Below, piece after piece: positions 36,254 to 45,293 of a DNA stretch of 64,000 bases. Position 1 is the stretch's first letter, and each line of letters opens with the position of its first letter. This DNA comes from Flavobacterium cupreum (GTDB taxonomy: Bacteria; Bacteroidota; Bacteroidia; Flavobacteriales; Flavobacteriaceae), in NCBI RefSeq assembly GCF_003996965.1, contig NZ_QWDM01000018.1, forward strand, positions 1-64,000, written 5' to 3'. A model generated the notes under the pieces. That model did no database searches. It was not told the DNA's origin and worked only from the letters and a program-made list of their open reading frames with translations. The position numbers and the translations under genes are program-made.

Positions 36254-38704
36254 ATGATAAAGAAATTAATAAGCTCTTTTGTACTGTCCATAATCTTAAC
36301 AGTAAACGGGCAGGCACAGCAGCAGGAGAAACAAATTGTAAAAGTTGACTTTGATTTTTTTCAAAGAAGACTGGAAGAAGTTCACGATCCTAATTATGAG
36401 TCCTGGGTGATAAAGGAAGGAAAAGAAGACGAGAAATCTTTTAATAAAGTAACCTTTAAATTAAAAGGAAATTTTACTTCAAAATGGTATAAAGTCGGAA
36501 TGAATGCCCCTTTTTACAACAGATTAGGAAGCGACGGTTTAGTAACAAGTGAAAATTTAGAATTAAAAATCACAGGATTAAAGCCGGGAAAACATACCTT
36601 ACTGACGTTTCATAATGCATTTGATGTCATTACAGGAAAGACTTTTTCCCCCATCAGAATTTATGTAAACGGAAAACTGCAGGAAACGGTACAGGCAAGT
36701 CAGAGAGCCAATGCCAAGATTGATGCTGCGATGGCTTATATTACTTTTAATGCTGCAAAAGCTAAGGATGTGATAGTTCGTTTTGAAATAGATCCAGCCA
36801 CAAATCCGGATATTGTAAAACAAATCGTGATCAACGGTTTTGAGATTGATACACCAAACTTAATGAATCAGGCGCGTTCTCCGCAACCCCAAAACGCTGA
36901 CGAACATTTTGTTGTGGATAAAAATACAGTGCTGAAATGGGATGCTTCAAAAAAAGCCGTAGCGCATCATTTGTATTTTGGAGAAGATAAAAACGCAGTA
37001 GCTAATGCAACCGAAACTTCAAAAGAATTTAAAGGCAAATTAACGACAACTACATTTCCGGTTGCTGATTTGTACAGTGGTTCAACCTATTACTGGCGTA
37101 TTGATGAAGTGGATGCGAAAGGGGCTGTAACTTTAGGAAATGTATGGTCGTTTAAACCGGCACAATTAGCATTTCCCGGAGCTGAAGGTTATGGACGGTT
37201 TGCTGTAGGCGGAAGAGGCGGTAAAGTCATTGAAGTAACCAATTTAAATGATGACGGTCCCGGTAGTCTGCGCGATGCTGTTAATCAGGAAATTGGACCT
37301 AGAACAATTGTTTTTAATGTATCGGGAAATATTAAACTGGCTTCCAGATTAGTTGTAAATCAGCCTTATGTTACTATTGCCGGACAAACGGCGCCGGGAG
37401 AAGGGATCACAATCAGCAGGGCACCCATCGGTTTGACCGGAAATGATGGTATTGTCCGTTTTTTGAAAGTTAGAATTGGAGGCGGGACGACCTATGACGG
37501 AATGGGATTAACGGGCGCCAATTACAGTATAATTGATCATTGCTCCATCAGCTGGACAATCGATGAATCGTTTAGTTCCCGTGGAGCCCATCATATCACA
37601 TTGCAGCGTACTTTAATTTCAGAGGCTTTAAATGTGGCGGGACATGATAAATATGAAGCCGGAAAGATGCACGGATACGCAGCGACGATTGGTGGTGATA
37701 TCGGAAGTTTTCACCACAATTTGCTGGCTCATAATTACGGACGTAACTGGAGTATTGGCGGTGGTTTAAATGGTGACGGCTATTATTCCGGTAAAGTAGA
37801 TATTACAAATAATGTGGTTTACAACTGGGGACACCGCACAACCGACGGTGGTGCCAATGAAGTAAATTTTGTGAATAATTTTTATAAACCAGGTGCTTCT
37901 ACAGGTATTTTCGTCGCTTTAAATGCACAGCATGAAGGGGTGGGGAAAGGAATGCAGCGTTATTATTTTAACGGAAATGTAATGCCGGGTTATTTTGATG
38001 AGGCTTCCCAGGAAAAAGGACGAAAAATGACAATTTCCAATAAAGAGATTGTGAATTATGAAACCTTTGTCGATAAACCTTTCTTCGAATCTTTTGTGGA
38101 AACGCAATCCGCGAAAGCAGCCTATAAAAATGTACTTTCAGATGTTGGGGCCAATCAGCCGTTTTTTGACAAGCATGATCACCGGATTGTGGATGAAACT
38201 TTAAAGGGAACCTTTAGTTTTAAAGGAAGTAAAAGTGGTTTAGGCGGAATGATCGATAACGAATCGGATGCCGGAGGATGGCCAGATTTTGCTACAGAAT
38301 CGCGACCAGCTAATTTTGACACGGATCATGACGGATTACCAAACTGGTGGGAAAAAGCGTTGGGTTCAGATGAGAATTCTAAAGCAGGAGATTTTTCAGA
38401 CGCCAATGCAGATACGGATAAAGATGGTTTTACACAATTGGATGATTATTTAGACTGGCTGGCCACGCCTCATCATTTTGTGAATTCAGGAGCGCAGTTA
38501 AAAATTTCGGCAACAGACTTTTTCAAGGGTTATGAGAACAAACCGGTTTATACGTTCTCTGATCTTAAAAACGGAAAAGTAGTTTTGAAAGGAGCAGATG
38601 TTGAGTTTACAGCCATCGAGCCAGGATTTGCATCTTTTGTATTAGCGGTAAAAGATGCCGATGGGGATTCGATGAGCAGAACGATACATTTATTTGTAAA
38701 ATAA
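36254..38704 (+). CDS. Multidomain pectate lyase-like protein (PL1-like)
   Basis: The protein has 816 residues with a signal peptide to about residue 21. Residues about 25-205 form a beta-sandwich (carbohydrate-binding-like), about 215-302 an FN3-like domain (LYFGEDKN...YYWRIDEVDAKG), and about 305-690 a right-handed beta-helix opening AFPGAEGYGRFAVGGRGG, with VTNLNDDGPGSLRDAV, TIAGQTAPGEG and a VVYNWGHRTTDGG turn. An EF-hand-like DTDHDGLPNWWE / DTDKDGFTQLDDY tail (about 687-730) and a short cadherin-like end follow. It shares the lyase core with the proteins at 47406 and 50008. It likely cleaves homogalacturonan around side chains. Confidence 0.82.
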   Translation: MIKKLISSFVLSIILTVNGQAQQQEKQIVKVDFDFFQRRLEEVHDPNYESWVIKEGKEDEKSFNKVTFKLKGNFTSKWYKVGMNAPFYNRLGSDGLVTSENLELKITGLKPGKHTLLTFHNAFDVITGKTFSPIRIYVNGKLQETVQASQRANAKIDAAMAYITFNAAKAKDVIVRFEIDPATNPDIVKQIVINGFEIDTPNLMNQARSPQPQNADEHFVVDKNTVLKWDASKKAVAHHLYFGEDKNAVANATETSKEFKGKLTTTTFPVADLYSGSTYYWRIDEVDAKGAVTLGNVWSFKPAQLAFPGAEGYGRFAVGGRGGKVIEVTNLNDDGPGSLRDAVNQEIGPRTIVFNVSGNIKLASRLVVNQPYVTIAGQTAPGEGITISRAPIGLTGNDGIVRFLKVRIGGGTTYDGMGLTGANYSIIDHCSISWTIDESFSSRGAHHITLQRTLISEALNVAGHDKYEAGKMHGYAATIGGDIGSFHHNLLAHNYGRNWSIGGGLNGDGYYSGKVDITNNVVYNWGHRTTDGGANEVNFVNNFYKPGASTGIFVALNAQHEGVGKGMQRYYFNGNVMPGYFDEASQEKGRKMTISNKEIVNYETFVDKPFFESFVETQSAKAAYKNVLSDVGANQPFFDKHDHRIVDETLKGTFSFKGSKSGLGGMIDNESDAGGWPDFATESRPANFDTDHDGLPNWWEKALGSDENSKAGDFSDANADTDKDGFTQLDDYLDWLATPHHFVNSGAQLKISATDFFKGYENKPVYTFSDLKNGKVVLKGADVEFTAIEPGFASFVLAVKDADGDSMSRTIHLFVK

Positions 38705-39197
38705 AAAAAGAGGCTGCCACGAATTGCACGAATTAATTTTTCGTACTGTTTCATTAAAAATTAGTGCTAATTAGTGGAATTAATGGCAAAAGAAATAGCT
38801 CGCAGATTTGGCAGATTGAGCAGATCAGCGCGGATTTTATTTGTTAGAATATACACTAAAAAATCTGCGTTTATCTGCTAAATCTGCGTGAAAAAAACTG
38901 CTGCCACGAATTGCACGAATTTTCACGAATTAATTTTCAAACTATTTCAATAAAAAATTAGTGGGAATTAGTGGAATTCGCGGCCAAAGAAAAATCTGCG
39001 TTTATCTGCTGAATCTGCGAGAAAAAAAAATCGCTCGCAGATTTGGCAAATTGAGCAGATCAGCGCGGGGTTTTTATTTATTGGAATATAAACTGCTAAA
39101 AAATCTGCGTGATCTGCTGAATCTGCGTGAAAAAAAAATAGCTCGCAGATTTGCAGATCAAGCAGCTAAAAAAACATTCATATTAAGAAAAATCAAA
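38705..39197. repeat. Repeat-filled intergenic region of two families
   Basis: Two copies of an element with inverted ends, TGCCACGAATTGCACGAATT and TTAGTGGAATT...GGCA/GGCC (about 38712-38785 and 38902-38985), alternate with two copies of the CTCGCAGATTTGGCAGATT / AAATCTGCGTGA family (38797-38892 and 38994-39150). The stretch has an open frame continuous with the GH127 gene, but it is only repeat sequence. No other gene is seen. Confidence 0.8.
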
Positions 39198-41219
39198 ATG
39201 AAAAAGTCTATCATCATAATATCGACCGTACTTTTTACCACTGCTTTTGTCGCACAGAACAAAGGTTTGGTTGGCAATTCCCAAAGTCCATATTCTAAAT
39301 TGCAAAGTGTTGGTCTTGATGAGGTGCGCTGGACAAATGGCTTCTGGAAAGAACAATTTGATGTTGAAACCAAAAATACATTGCCGTATATGTGGAATTT
39401 GTATCATAATGATTCGATTTCACATGCGTATAAAAACTTCGAAATTGCGGCAGGTTTAATGAAAGGAAAATTTAGCGGACCCTCTTTTCACGATGGTGAT
39501 TTTTATAAAATTTTTGAAGGAATGGCGGCCACTTACGCTATTACAAAAGACAAAAAACTAGATGCGGAAATGGATAAAGCCATTGCGCTTTTTGCCAAAG
39601 TGCAGCGCAAAGACGGTTATATTCATACTCCGGTTTTAATTGACGAACGCTGGGGAACTTTAGGCCCGGAAGAAGTTAAAAAACAACTGGGTTTCGAGAA
39701 ATACAATATGGGGCACTTGATGACGGCTGCCTGTGTTCATTATCGTGCCACCGGCAAAACCAATTTTCTGGAAATAGCCAAAGGTGTTGCCGATTATTTG
39801 TATGATTTTTATAAAAAAGCATCACCGGAATTGGCGCGAAATGCCATTTGTCCATCGCATTATATGGGAATTGTGGAGATGTACCGGACCACTAAAAATC
39901 CAAAATATTTAGAACTCGCCAACAATCTGATTGATATCAGGGGAACTACAAATGACGGGACAGACGACAATCAGGACCGGATTCCGTTTCGGCAGCAAAC
40001 AGCAGCGATGGGACATGCCGTACGTGCCAATTATCTGTACGCGGGTGTAGCCGATTTGTATGCCGAAACAGGAGAAAAGAAATTATTAGAGAATCTGGAA
40101 TCTATCTGGGATGATGTGGCGTATCGAAAAATGTATATCACGGGAGCATGCGGTGCCTTGTATGACGGTGTTTCGCCGGACGGAACTTCGTATGATCCAA
40201 CGGTAGTTCAAAAAATTCATCAGGCGTACGGAAGGCCTTTTCAACTGCCAAATGCGACGGCGCACACGGAGACCTGCGCCAATATCGGAAACGTATTGTG
40301 GAACTGGAGAATGCTGCAGATTACAGCCGATGCCAAATATGCAGATATTGTAGAATTGACACTTTACAACAGTGTCCTGTCCGGAATTGACCTCGAAGGA
40401 GAAAAATTCTGTTACAATAATCCGTTGAATGTTTCTGATAATCTGCCTTTTGAGCAGCGATGGGGAAATGAGCGTGAGGGTTATATCAAATTATCTAACT
40501 GCTGTGCGCCAAATGTGACCAGAACAATTGCCGAAGTGGCCAATTATGCGTACAATCTTTCAAAAGAAGGTTTGTATGTGAATTTATACGGAAGTAATAC
40601 TTTAAAAACCAAAACTTTAAACGGGGAAATTCTGGAAGCAGAACAGCAGACCAATTATCCATGGGATGGAAAAATTGTTTTAAAAATTATAAAAGCTCCA
40701 AAAGAAACACAAACTTTTTTCCTGAGAATTCCAGGGTGGAGCCAGAATGCTTCGGTTGCTGTGAATAATCAAAAAATCGATGGCAAAGTGATTTCAGGAT
40801 CTTATTTCCGAATCAGCCAGAAATGGAAAGAAGGAGATGTTATCGAACTAAACCTTCCGATGCCTGTTGAAATAATGGAGGCTAATCCTCTGGTAGAAGA
40901 AGTGAAAAATCAGGTTGCTGTAAAAAGGGGACCGCTTGTTTATTGTTTAGAATCGGATCAGCTTCCGGCAAACACCAGTGTGAATGATGTTGTTTTGAAT
41001 GTCAATTCTAAATTCACGACGCATTTTATTGATTTAGACCATCGAAAAGTACTTAGTATTGAGGCAGATACTTCTGTTCCTTCAGATACCTCATGGAATA
41101 AAACGTTATACAAACCAATTTCAACTCAGGAAGGTAACTCCTTTAACGTAAAACTGATTCCCTATTTTGCATGGGGAAATAAAGGAAAAGGCGAAATGAC
41201 GGTTTGGATGTCGCATTAA
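39198..41219 (+). CDS. Secreted GH127 glycosidase (beta-L-arabinofuranosidase / aceric acid hydrolase type)
   Basis: The protein has 673 residues. ATG at 39198 is chosen because a signal peptide (MKKSIIIISTVLFTTAFVA) starts there; the open frame upstream is repeat DNA. The alpha/alpha barrel shows RWTNGFWKEQ and FHDGDFYKIFEGMAA. The zinc-thiolate centre is E358 and C360 in AHTETCAN plus C435 and C436 in SNCCAPN. The same E-x-C...CC pattern occurs in HypBA1, where the first Cys of the pair is the nucleophile. GH127 in RG-II loci includes the aceric acid hydrolase. The choice between arabinose and aceric acid is open. Confidence 0.88.
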   Translation: MKKSIIIISTVLFTTAFVAQNKGLVGNSQSPYSKLQSVGLDEVRWTNGFWKEQFDVETKNTLPYMWNLYHNDSISHAYKNFEIAAGLMKGKFSGPSFHDGDFYKIFEGMAATYAITKDKKLDAEMDKAIALFAKVQRKDGYIHTPVLIDERWGTLGPEEVKKQLGFEKYNMGHLMTAACVHYRATGKTNFLEIAKGVADYLYDFYKKASPELARNAICPSHYMGIVEMYRTTKNPKYLELANNLIDIRGTTNDGTDDNQDRIPFRQQTAAMGHAVRANYLYAGVADLYAETGEKKLLENLESIWDDVAYRKMYITGACGALYDGVSPDGTSYDPTVVQKIHQAYGRPFQLPNATAHTETCANIGNVLWNWRMLQITADAKYADIVELTLYNSVLSGIDLEGEKFCYNNPLNVSDNLPFEQRWGNEREGYIKLSNCCAPNVTRTIAEVANYAYNLSKEGLYVNLYGSNTLKTKTLNGEILEAEQQTNYPWDGKIVLKIIKAPKETQTFFLRIPGWSQNASVAVNNQKIDGKVISGSYFRISQKWKEGDVIELNLPMPVEIMEANPLVEEVKNQVAVKRGPLVYCLESDQLPANTSVNDVVLNVNSKFTTHFIDLDHRKVLSIEADTSVPSDTSWNKTLYKPISTQEGNSFNVKLIPYFAWGNKGKGEMTVWMSH

Positions 41220-41487
41220 TCCAATTTCAGAATTCTAATTAAGAATGAAAACCTGTTAGAGAACCGTTTGACAGGATGGAAAATTAGTACTAAAACAATT
41301 TTTGAAGTTAAAAATGTGGAGCATTCAATATTTGTTAACCAGAAATTACCGTTTAAAAATATTTTTTTGAAAAAAAGCATCTTTAATAATGGTAGTATAA
41401 CCTGTGCTTTATTTGTAAGTTTTTTATCTTCAAAAACTTTTCAATTTTAATTAAAAGTAAACTAAAAATTACTTTCTCCTAATAAAG

Positions 41488-41501
41488 TGTAATCGCTTAC
41501 A
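41488..41501. promoter_or_regulatory. LacI-type operator
   Basis: TGTAATCGCTTACA fits the LacI/GalR-family operator pattern TGTAAnCGnTTACA with a central CG. It lies about 390 bp before susC. No LacI-family gene is in the window. Confidence 0.5.
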
Positions 41502-41710
41502 TATCAAGGGTTCATTGTCGATTTTTAGAGATTTTACAGCTAATTATCGATTTTGCTGTATTTTTTGCTGTTTTGCACCCAAAATAGATTCTCTAATTCA
41601 ATAATGATCAATATTGAAGGAGGATTTTTTTATTTAGTCTATTTTTTTCTTTCTTTTTTTATTAATATTGTTTTTTTAAGTCTTATTTTTTGTGATTATC
41701 CGATTAAAGC

Positions 41711-41754
41711 AGGATAGAGCAGGACGGTTCTAATGTATCGTCGTTATATTTTTG
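41711..41754 (+). promoter_or_regulatory. Activator box plus -7 element upstream of susC (site D)
   Basis: The direct repeat AGGATAG-AGC-AGGACGG (41711-41727) is followed 26 nt later by TATTTTTG (41747-41754), an exact TAnnTTTG match. No -33 TTTG is present, which fits an activator-dependent promoter. It lies 126 bp before the susC start. Confidence 0.65.
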
Positions 41755-41768
41755 GGATATAAAAAATA

Positions 41769-41796
41769 AATGTATTTTTAACATTTAATAAAATGT
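41769..41796. promoter_or_regulatory. ACATTT palindrome in the susC leader
   Basis: It has three half sites, AAATGT (41769-41774), ACATTT (41781-41786) and AAATGT (41791-41796), in the same order and similar spacing as the operator at 3118-3152. It lies just downstream of the -7 box. In such AT-rich sequence chance similarity cannot be excluded. Confidence 0.4.
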
Positions 41797-41879
41797 TTTA
41801 CTATTTAATTAAAATAAAAGTGCTTTATTTTTTAAACATGACTAACTAACAATAAATAACCTAACCAAAAAAAACATTT

Positions 41880-44800
41880 ATGAAACAAGCACTTATAAAA
41901 AGATGTAGCTTTCTTTTGTTTACCTTAATGAGTGTACTTACTTATGCTCAAGAATCAAGTAATGTTATTGTAACAGGAACGGTTACCGATAATTCAGGAC
42001 TTCTTTTACCTGGAGTTAACGTAACAGAAAAATCCAGCAAAAATACAGTAACGACAGATTTTAACGGACAATACAAAATTAAGATAAAGAGCGGAGGAAC
42101 ATTAGTTTTTTCTTTCATCGGAATGAAGAAAGTAGAATTACCATTAAATGGACGAACGATTGTTAATACCAAAATGCAGGATGATTCTAACCAGCTGGAT
42201 AATATTGTTGTGGTTGGTTATGGTACCCAGAAAAAAAAGGAACTTACCGGAGCTATTGCTACGATCAAGGCAGATGATTTAATGGATTTGCCAGTTACAA
42301 ATTTATCTGATGCATTAAAAGGATTAGTTGCGGGTGTTAACGTTACTAGTGGAACTGGTCGTCCCGGCGAAGCAGGAAGCGTTTCAATTCGTCAAACGTT
42401 TAGTTTGTCTAAAGATGGAGGTTTTAGTGCTCCTTTGATAATCATTGATGATATGATCCAGGTAGATCCGAGTAATGGTAAGCCTACATTAGAACAGTTC
42501 AATAGATTAGATCCTTCTGAGATTGAAAGTATTACTGTCTTAAAAGATGGTTCTGCTGCAATTTATGGTTCCCGTGCTTCACAAGGGGCAATTGTGGTAA
42601 AAACGAAACGTGGTAAAGCGGGTAAAGCGAAATTCTCGTATAACAGTCAGTTTGCTGTAAATGATGCGGTTAGTCATAGTAAAGTTTTAAATGCTTATGA
42701 ATTTGGAGTGTTTAGTAACCGATTTTTTAACTCAAGAGTGACTCCGCCGGCTGTGATTGATCAGGCTACTATTTATTCAGCTTCAGAGCTGGAGCAAATG
42801 AAAAGCTTAAATTATAACTGGTTAGAAGAAGCGTGGAGACCGGCTATTCAGCAAAAACACTCGTTCAACGTGAGTGGAGGGACTGAAGATATTACCTACT
42901 TTGCAGGTGCAACGTACCTGACGCAAGATGCTAATTTAGGGTATCAAAAATATGAAAAGTGGAATTTCCGTACAGGTATTAATGCGAAAATTGCTAAGAA
43001 TTTAGATTTTTCTGCTTCTGTTTCCGGAAATGTTGGATTTACCGATAAATCGTTTACCAAAGCGTCCTCTAATATCAGTGACGGAAGTTATGCTTCTGCA
43101 GCTGGCGGAGAACAAGCTGATTATGGATTTTTACTACATATGCCGCAACATGTACCGTGGCAAACAACTGTAGATGGTAACCAATATTACGTATCGCCAT
43201 TTCCTAATTCAAACAAAAACTTTGGAAGTGCCAATGCAAATAATAATATTGCCGGCTGGAACTATTTTGCCAATTTAAACAATGGTTCGCATCAAACTAC
43301 TGATGATAACACATTCAATGTAAATGCTTCATTAAATTATAAGGTAGCTGCGGTGAAAGGATTGTCATTCAAAGTGAGCTATTCAAGAAATCAAAGTTCA
43401 TCATATAATGAGCAGATTCAATTGCCATATGATTTAGCGAGAATTAGAGATTATCAACTTCAGGACAAACACTTAGCAAGTGCTGCTAATCCGAGTTTTT
43501 ATAATGGATCCACTAATCCGACAGGAAGTTATATTTTAGAAACAAACGTTAGAAACTCAAGAGTTTATTATAATAATACAGATAGCAAAAGTACTCAGGG
43601 AGATTTCCTGATCAACTATGACAGAACTTTTGGAGATCATCAAATTGGAGCCATGGTAGGTGGAGAGGCTTCAGAAACCTATAATACTTTTACACGTTTG
43701 GCTTATGAGAACACCGGAAAAGATTACTTAGGTGATTATCGTACAGCGGGTACCTTAAGTACTTCTAATAGCCAGGCTACAAAAGTAGAAGGAGGGACAT
43801 TATCTTATTTTGGACGTTTAAATTATAGCTTTAAACAAAAATACCTGTTCCAGTTTATTCTGCGTAGTGATGCTTCGACAAAATTTGCACCGGAAAATTA
43901 TTGGGGAACTTTCCCATCAGTTCAATTGGGTTGGGTAATGTCGAAAGAAAACTGGTTTGAAAAAAGTGTACCGTGGGTTGACTTCTTTAAAATTCGTTAC
44001 TCAATTGGTAAAACCGGTAAAGATAATATCGGTCCGTGGAGATGGGAACAGTATTACGATCTTATTGTAGATAAAGGTTTTCAGTTCGGACCTGGTACGG
44101 CTACCGGTGGAGGTGGATTTAATGGAAATGGCTTGACGCCAAGAGTAAATCCAAATAGAGATGTAACATGGGATACGACTATAAAAAATAACGTGGGAGT
44201 TGATATTAATTTGCTGAAAAACAGATTAAGCTTAACTTATGATTTCTATTACGATAAAAATAAAGAAATGTTAACAGATATGAGCAGTGCTGTAGGTGTG
44301 CCAATTTCTGTAGGAGGAGCTTATGCTGAACAAAACTATGGTCAAATTGATGCATGGGGATCAGAGGTTGGCATTAACTGGAGTGATAAGATAAAAGGTA
44401 AATTGAGCTATAATGTTGGAATCAACTTTAGTTATAATAACAATGAAATCAAAAAATATCCGGATCAGGGAAATGTTGTTCCGTCTAATAACACTTCGCG
44501 AGTAGGCTATTCATCATTCAATCCGGTGTGGGGATTTGCAACCTGGAAAGGAACATCAACAGGAGACGGTATTCTGCGTACCGATGAAGATATTGCCAAT
44601 TACTGGGCCTATCTGACAGAACGTGCTAACGCAGTTGGCGGGGTACCAAGATATTTAGATATTAACTCAGCTTCCGGAATCAGAAAAGGATCCCTTGCTT
44701 ATCAGGATGTTGCAGGGCAACTTAATCAAGACGGAACATTGGCACCGGCAGACGGGCAAATTATGAAAGAGAATGATTATGTGAAATTAGCCAACAGCAA

Positions 44801-45275
44801 CAGAACGTATAATGTGATAACAAATTTAGGTTTTAGATATGAAGGATTTTCTTTAAGAACCCAAATATCAACTTCATGGGGAGGCGCTAATTTTGTTGAT
44901 TTAGTAAATCAGGGTACATCATCTGCAAACAATATGTGGTCCCGCGAGAGTTTCTGGAAAGATATGTACGGGGAGGATAATCCAAATGGTAAATATCCGA
45001 ATGTGGCGCAATGGGCCTATATTTCCAGTCCGTCAGATTTCTGGCAGGTGAACACTTTCCGTTGTTTTGTGAGAAACTTAAGTGTCAATTACGATATCCC
45101 TAAGAAAGTCTTTGCAGATACGAAAATCGCTGCCATGACATTGGGTATTACAGGTAATAATCTTTGGGATTTATACAATCCTTATCCGGATCATTACAGA
45201 AATATGTATGATAATTCTTCAGTAAACTATCCGACACTTAGAACCTGGTCGCTTAACTTTAACGTATCATTCTAA
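41880..45275 (+). CDS. susC: SusC-family TonB-dependent outer-membrane transporter
   Basis: This 1131-residue protein has a signal peptide to about residue 24 (TYA-QES), a carboxypeptidase-D-like regulatory domain (VTGTVTDNSGLLLPGVNV), the SusC-type linker DNIVVVGYGTQKKKELTGAI, a plug domain with the RPGEAGSVSIRQ segment, and a C-terminal 22-strand barrel ending in FNVSF. It imports oligosaccharides bound by the SusD partner, using TonB energy. It starts 18 bp before susD. The long leader with several candidate operators suggests it is the main control point of the locus. No STN/FecR-type N-terminal signalling extension is present, so control by an ECF/anti-sigma pair is unlikely. Confidence 0.96.
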   Translation: MKQALIKRCSFLLFTLMSVLTYAQESSNVIVTGTVTDNSGLLLPGVNVTEKSSKNTVTTDFNGQYKIKIKSGGTLVFSFIGMKKVELPLNGRTIVNTKMQDDSNQLDNIVVVGYGTQKKKELTGAIATIKADDLMDLPVTNLSDALKGLVAGVNVTSGTGRPGEAGSVSIRQTFSLSKDGGFSAPLIIIDDMIQVDPSNGKPTLEQFNRLDPSEIESITVLKDGSAAIYGSRASQGAIVVKTKRGKAGKAKFSYNSQFAVNDAVSHSKVLNAYEFGVFSNRFFNSRVTPPAVIDQATIYSASELEQMKSLNYNWLEEAWRPAIQQKHSFNVSGGTEDITYFAGATYLTQDANLGYQKYEKWNFRTGINAKIAKNLDFSASVSGNVGFTDKSFTKASSNISDGSYASAAGGEQADYGFLLHMPQHVPWQTTVDGNQYYVSPFPNSNKNFGSANANNNIAGWNYFANLNNGSHQTTDDNTFNVNASLNYKVAAVKGLSFKVSYSRNQSSSYNEQIQLPYDLARIRDYQLQDKHLASAANPSFYNGSTNPTGSYILETNVRNSRVYYNNTDSKSTQGDFLINYDRTFGDHQIGAMVGGEASETYNTFTRLAYENTGKDYLGDYRTAGTLSTSNSQATKVEGGTLSYFGRLNYSFKQKYLFQFILRSDASTKFAPENYWGTFPSVQLGWVMSKENWFEKSVPWVDFFKIRYSIGKTGKDNIGPWRWEQYYDLIVDKGFQFGPGTATGGGGFNGNGLTPRVNPNRDVTWDTTIKNNVGVDINLLKNRLSLTYDFYYDKNKEMLTDMSSAVGVPISVGGAYAEQNYGQIDAWGSEVGINWSDKIKGKLSYNVGINFSYNNNEIKKYPDQGNVVPSNNTSRVGYSSFNPVWGFATWKGTSTGDGILRTDEDIANYWAYLTERANAVGGVPRYLDINSASGIRKGSLAYQDVAGQLNQDGTLAPADGQIMKENDYVKLANSNRTYNVITNLGFRYEGFSLRTQISTSWGGANFVDLVNQGTSSANNMWSRESFWKDMYGEDNPNGKYPNVAQWAYISSPSDFWQVNTFRCFVRNLSVNYDIPKKVFADTKIAAMTLGITGNNLWDLYNPYPDHYRNMYDNSSVNYPTLRTWSLNFNVSF

Positions 45276-45293
45276 TCAAATTAAAAAGTAATT

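Larger units (their letters stand above)
41220..41879. other. Long leader and regulatory region before susC
   Basis: This 660-bp AT-rich gap has no convincing gene; a 60-codon frame at 41268-41450 has no known features. It contains a LacI-type operator (41488-41501), a weak hairpin with T6 (41535-41566), the activator box with -7 element (41711-41754) and an ACATTT palindrome in the leader (41769-41796). Confidence 0.65.

Noticed and set aside
38961..39197. N-terminal extension of the GH127 protein
   Set aside because: The extra 79 codons are translated intergenic repeat. A standard signal peptide starts at ATG 39198.
41268..41450. 60-codon frame before susC
   Set aside because: No start-site signal, homology or conserved motif is apparent, and the region is AT-rich leader DNA.
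41535..41566. Transcription attenuator in the susC leader
   Set aside because: The stem is only 6 bp with a 14-nt loop and lies upstream of the predicted promoter, so it was not listed as a terminator.
41880..45275. Control of susC by an ECF sigma/anti-sigma pair
   Set aside because: The SusC protein lacks the N-terminal STN signalling domain, and no sigma or FecR-type gene is in the window.
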